Assembly: GCA_029747015.1 (NCBI GenBank)
Contig: JAKOGI010000057.1
Coordinates: forward strand, 927,501-991,500
Direction: 5' to 3'
Source of the DNA: Carnegiea gigantea
Lineage: Eukaryota > Streptophyta > Magnoliopsida > Caryophyllales > Cactaceae
DNA: 64,000 nucleotides
The position numbers were made by a program, and so were the translations under genes. The notes beneath the pieces are model-generated. The model was not told the origin of the DNA. It saw only the letters and a program-made list of their open reading frames with translations, and did no database searches. Positions 60,330 to 64,000 of the stretch are shown in pieces (within the stretch, counting starts at the first letter, position 1; each line of letters opens with the position of its first letter).

Positions 60330-60705
60330 ACATTCAAAAAAAAGAAGACTCCCGAGCAAGAGGCTAAACTGTTCGCACATATTCAAAAAAGAAGACTTCC
60401 GAACAAGAGGCTAAACTATTCGCACATATTCAAAAAAAAAGACTCCCGAACAAGAGGAAAAACTGTTCGCACATTCAAAAAAAGAAGACTCCCAAACAAG
60501 AGGCTAAACTGTTCGCCCATTAAAAAAAAAAGACTCCCAAACAAGAGGAAAAACTGTTCGCACATTCAAAAAAAGAAGACTCCCAAACAAGAGGCTAAAC
60601 TATTCGCCCATTCAAAAAAGAAGACTTCCAAACAAGAGGCTAAACTGTTCGCACATTCAAAAAATAAAGCTCCTAAGTAAGAGTATAAATTATTCACTCA
60701 CATGC
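60330..60705 (+). repeat. Minisatellite in element A, about eight 46-bp units
   Basis: Units follow GACTCCCGAACAAGAGG / CTAAACTGTTCGCACATTC / AAAAAAAGAA with small variants, head to tail, between the gag stop and the PPT. The last unit degenerates into a C-run at 60706. No unique spacers separate the units. Confidence 0.93.
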
Positions 60706-61180
60706 CCCCCCCCCAAAAAAAAGGAAGACGGTTTGGGCTTTGCGAAAGGGTCCGGCCCACGCAAAGCAAGGCAAAAGGAAAATAGGCCCAGCCCGGGCTT
60801 GAAGACCGAACAACAAAGAGAAGAAAAGAAAAGGCCCAGACACATGCGTGGGAACCCATACACCACGCACGCCGTCAGTTCACCGTGCTAGGTCTGCAGG
60901 AGGGGGGCTAAAGAAAAACATATTCGAGGCGTTCTAACATTGGGCTTGTTAGCTGGGTTATGTTCACCATGCCCATGGTCCAATCATCCTTCCCCTCAAT
61001 TCTCTGACAAAAAAAATCTTCATTTGCTCAAAATTTTTCCCAAAAAAAAGGGGAAGAGAGCAAGTAAAAGCATGTTCAAGGCATTTTCATGAACAAATGC
61101 TAAGTTATAAAAGAATATCGAGACATCGGTCATGCTCAAACGACAAGTCTCGTACATGATCTTGTCTCGAGGGGACAATT
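60706..61180 (+). promoter_or_regulatory. Element A 3' untranslated region and polypurine tract
   Basis: GC-richer DNA without an ORF, ending in CTCGAGGGGACAATT (61166-61180) at the 3' LTR. That position and composition define the PPT used to prime plus-strand synthesis. Confidence 0.75.
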
Positions 61181-61852
61181 TGTAGGCACTAAAAATTTAT
61201 TCGTGCCGTATCAAAATTGAATTTAATTAATTAATTGGGCAAACCCTTTTAATTAATTTAATCAAGCCTAAAGACTTACAAGTCAAGGCCAAAAGACTCA
61301 TAAGTCAAACCTAAAATGAAGCCCAAATGACTAGCAAGTCTGGACTCAGTCAAAATTCGAGTTAAAGCCCACACCGAGACTGACGACTATCAAGTCAAGT
61401 CACGGCCTAAAACCTGAGCGACGCTCAAGTCATCGCACGGTCAAGTCAAAGTCAAAGTCAAAGTCAAAGTCCTACATCGGCTCACAAGTCAAACGTCAAG
61501 ATCGAGTCTCAAGTCAACGTCCGGTCAAAGTTCGAGGCGACCTCCAAGTCAACGCTCGGCCCAAGTCCGGAAGACTCTCAAGTCAAAGTCAAAGTCAAAA
61601 CAAATGAAAGTCAAAGCAGACTAGGGAAAAGCCTGATTGAAAGGCCCAAAACCTAGGTCAAAGCCCAAGACCCAAGTTAAGGCCCAACTTGACTTTCAAG
61701 GGGGAGGCTTTCCTATAAATAGGTTCCTACCCCTCTTTATTCAAAGGTTGGAAAATCCATCCTTGAAAGAGAAAGAATCAGAGGATTGTACTCATAGAGA
61801 TTGTACCCAATTTAAATCAATTAAAATTCAATCTTTGTAATTTGCGATTACA
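61181..61852 (+). repeat. 3' LTR of element A
   Basis: 672 bp. Retains the AAGTCAA-rich array, with one tandem run longer than in the 5' LTR (near 61440-61470). Confidence 0.92.
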
Positions 61853-62279
61853 AGCAAATGTGGCAATTTCTTATGTGCTCTTAGGAGTACATGTTCTCAT
61901 TGTCTATGTATACATATTTTTCACATATATATTTATCATATATTAATTTTTTAATATATATTTATTGATATAGTTTTGAGAGTATATATTTCCTGAAGTA
62001 TGATATATATGCTGAGTAAATGGGAGTTGTAAAATCATGACTTTAAACCGAAAGTGTTGCTTACCAAGCGGACGGCCGCAACGTACTTGGACTCTCGCTT
62101 AAGAGATGCACATCACATTTGTCACCACCCCCAGAGTCATGACCCTACACATGATTTTATAATTATATGTTTTAATCATTTTACTGGAATTTCTAGTACT
62201 CTTAGCTGTTGATATTTATGTACAGTGAAGTATTGAGTTGGTGCTTAGAAGATGTAAGTATGAACTGAGCTGTAATTAT

Positions 62280-62913
62280 TAGGGGTGTGCAAAAAAAATC
62301 TGAAATCGAAAATCGAACCGAAAAGTCAAAAAAATCGAACTGAAAAATCGATTAACCAAACAAATTTTTCAAAAAGATCGGTTCGGTTAACTGAACCGAA
62401 AAAAAATTTCAGTTTTCGGTTCGGTTACGGTTCGGACAATTTGAAAATTCAGTTAATCGGCGATTAATCGAACCGAAAATAATTTTGTTTTTTAAAAATT
62501 TGTACATACAAAATAAAAAATTTAGGTAAGAAAGTGCACTTTTTTATTATTTATAAATGGTAACCAAATTTTAATTTTTCTTAAAAAAATTTGAACATAA
62601 AAAATTAAAAAATTAGGTAAGAAAGTATGCATTTTTTATTATTTATGAACAGTTAACCAGCTAACCGACTTTTTCGGTTCGATTACGGTTCGATTTTTGG
62701 ATGAACCGAAATTGTCGATGAACCGAAAAACGGTTAACCGAAATTTTCGGTTCGGTTCGGTTAACCAAAATTTTCGGTTCGGTTCGGTTAACCGAAAAAT
62801 GGCTACCCGAAATTTTCGGTTCGATTACGGTTCGGAATTTGTTTGAACCGAAAAACCGGTTAACCAATTTTCAATTAACCAAAACTCCAATTAACTGCTT
62901 TTGCACACCCCTA
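62280..62913. mobile_element. hAT-type non-autonomous element with CGGTTCGG repeats, 8-bp TSD
   Basis: Perfect 15-bp TIRs TAGGGGTGTGCAAAA at both ends, and GTAATTAT / GTAATCAT (62272-62279, 62914-62921) as an 8-bp TSD with one change. Both subterminal regions are packed with TTCGGTTCGGTT / AACCGAACCGAA words. 634 bp, no transposase. An 8-bp TSD and TIR of this type fit hAT. Confidence 0.9.
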
Positions 62914-62921
62914 GTAATCAT

Positions 62922-63517
62922 AAAACAAGGCTGTGAAAGTTATAAGTTTGTTCCTCAACTGTTGATTCAAAAATTTGTACAAAACTTTGGTTTCTTTTTT
63001 GAGCTCCGTAAATTTCATAAATATGATTGATTCATTTTATTAGTATTAATTTAAAAATTTTGTTCATATGAAAATTTAAATTTTTTTTTCCATGAGGCTA
63101 CCCACAATACACCCAAGTCACAAGGTGCATATGTACCGCTATTCCAGCATAACAATGATCTGTAGTGACTAAGGTTACATTCTGTTCAAGAATCATCTCA
63201 AACAAAATTTTGAGATGGTGGTTGACAGCCTAAGAATATGTTTTATACTTCACCACACTTCCTTATGCGAAGACCTTTTAGACTTGAAGCATGGTGGACG
63301 GATGCCGCAAAAGCCCATTCTCATCAATAATTCAATATGAGACTTGTTGAGATTTGGACCTAATTAATACCTGTTACAAGAAAAGTTTTGATACTGTATC
63401 TAAGAACTATCTCAACCAAAAAAATTAATCTAATAGATGAAGATGTAAAAATAAGTTTTATACTCTGACACATTTAAATCGCTGGTAATTCAAACTAATT
63501 TCCTCATTGACGAACAG
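62922..63517. other. Host intron sequence upstream of P450 exon 2
   Basis: Only ordinary AT-rich intron DNA is seen, ending in the CGAACAG acceptor. Confidence 0.6.
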
Positions 63518-63830
63518 GTATAATGATGGAGCTGAAAGGAGTAAACACCTCCGCCTTTTAAATGAAGCTGAGAGTATGCTCATAGCCTTCTTCTTTGCGG
63601 ACTACTTCCCTTTCATTGGCGGCTGGGTCGACAAGTTAACAGGATTATCCTCCAGACTTGAGAGGACGTTCAATGATCTAGATGAATTTTACAATAAAAT
63701 TATTAATGATCATCTTGACCCCAACAAGCCCCAATCTGACAATGACATTGTTGATGTTCTTCTTCAATTTCGAAAGGAGCGTTGCTTCCCTTTCCCCCTA
63801 ACTTTGGATCACATCAAAGCAGTATTAATG
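63518..63830 (+). CDS. Cytochrome P450, CYP71 clan, exon 2
   Basis: Joined to exon 1 it reads KR|YNDGAERSKHLRLLNEAESMLIAFFFADYFPFIGGWVDKLTGLSSRLERTFNDLDEFYNKIINDHLDP...DIVDVLLQFRKER...LTLDHIKAVLM. These are the F-G region (FFFADYFPFIGGWVDKL) and the DIVDVLL helix just before the I helix. The exon ends ATG|GTAAAT at 63831, the conserved CYP71-clan intron position after KAVLM. The oxygen-binding AGTDTS motif and everything downstream lie beyond the window. Confidence 0.9.
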
Positions 63831-64000
63831 GTAAATTCCTTCACTCTTGGCTATTTTGAATTAAAAAGAAGTGTATTTATACTATTGGCTCACCTCATAC
63901 AATTGACAATGATTTAAACGCATATTAGTGGTGTAATGCATGTCTCTGGTAGAAATTTTTCTATATATTCCAAGAAAAAGTCTTTGATCACGAAGTATTT
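63831..64000 (+). other. Start of P450 intron 2
   Basis: GTAAATTCC donor at 63831, then AT-rich sequence to the window end. Confidence 0.75.

Larger units (their letters stand above)
50851..61852 (+). mobile_element. Element A: gag-only Gypsy LTR element, hosting element B
   Basis: LTRs at 50851-51502 and 61181-61852 start TGTAGGCACTAAA and end GCGATTACA. Flanks AGTAA (50846-50850) and AGCAA (61853-61857) are a one-mismatch TSD. Internally there is a PBS-like TTTGGCATGTCCGGTGG, a gag gene split by element B, a 46-bp minisatellite and the PPT CTCGAGGGGACAATT before the 3' LTR. No pol is present. Without B it would be about 5.2 kb. Confidence 0.9.
50279..63517 (+). other. Intron 1 of the P450 gene, 13.2 kb, filled by nested TEs
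   Basis: GTACGA donor at 50279 and ACGAACAG acceptor ending 63517. Joining exons at this phase restores GKR|YNDGAERS, the normal P450 sequence, so the intron call is firm. It contains Gypsy element A with B nested inside, plus an hAT element. Remaining host intron sequence (50279-50850, 61858-62271, 62922-63517) shows no other feature. Confidence 0.85.

Noticed and set aside
60330..60705. CRISPR-like regular repeats
   Set aside because: Units are contiguous with no unique spacers, lie inside a plant retrotransposon, and vary like a minisatellite.

Overview
The window is nuclear DNA of a flowering plant, most likely a eudicot. The evidence is spliced genes (a CYP71-clan P450 and an F-box/LRR/FBD gene), plant Copia and Gypsy LTR retrotransposons primed by tRNA-iMet or tRNA-Asp, a CACTA transposon with plant tnp2 domains, a MULE, MITEs, a SINE and long AT/AAT microsatellites. 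I do not claim a species. The DNA is TE-dense and only about 5% is host coding sequence.

Layout. 1-7907: right part of a minus-strand Sirevirus-like Copia element (a 3' ORF with the plant-transposon domain, pol with the reverse transcriptase deleted, gag, PBS, 5' LTR), ending in a (TA)n tract. 10309-13215: F-box/LRR/FBD pseudogene split by a 1.5-kb internally deleted Copia element with TSD TCTTC. 13.4-24.3 kb: AT-rich intergenic DNA with an hAT-like MITE, a MULE with a 9-bp TSD, a 3-copy tandem repeat, a Copia 3' remnant and a fold-back element swollen with (AAT)n. 24305-32499: an 8.2-kb CACTA element with degenerate tnp2 and Ptta/En/Spm-type genes, apparently inserted in an older LTR. 35373-36568: solo LTR with TSD ACTTA. 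36.6-38.8 kb: 3' end of another Sirevirus-like element. 39009-45769: gag-only LTR element C. 46249-48875: broken gene resembling the C-terminus of a glycine-rich domain (GRDP) protein, interrupted by Copia element D and a Tourist MITE. 49106-49334: SINE. 49710-63830: first two exons of a CYP71-clan P450, separated by a 13.2-kb intron that holds gag-only Gypsy element A (50851-61852), itself split by gag-only element B (53938-59725, TSD CCTGT), plus an hAT element.

The most unusual signal lies in elements B and C. Both are primed by tRNA-Asp. In B the primer binding site is followed by a copy of the 3' two thirds of mature tRNA-Asp, anticodon arm and CCA included, and then by a second PBS. In C an extra PBS lies outside the 3' LTR, and the element is flanked by a 34-bp near-perfect duplication instead of a 5-bp TSD. 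Both look like fossils of reverse transcription running into the tRNA primer and, for C, of repair-mediated integration.

The only gene that may be functional is the P450, which leaves the window in its second intron. The two other host loci are broken by TEs, frameshifts or both. Insertion order can be read from nesting: A before B; the F-box gene before E; the GRDP-like gene before D and the Tourist element; the LTR at 24.0/32.5 kb before the CACTA.
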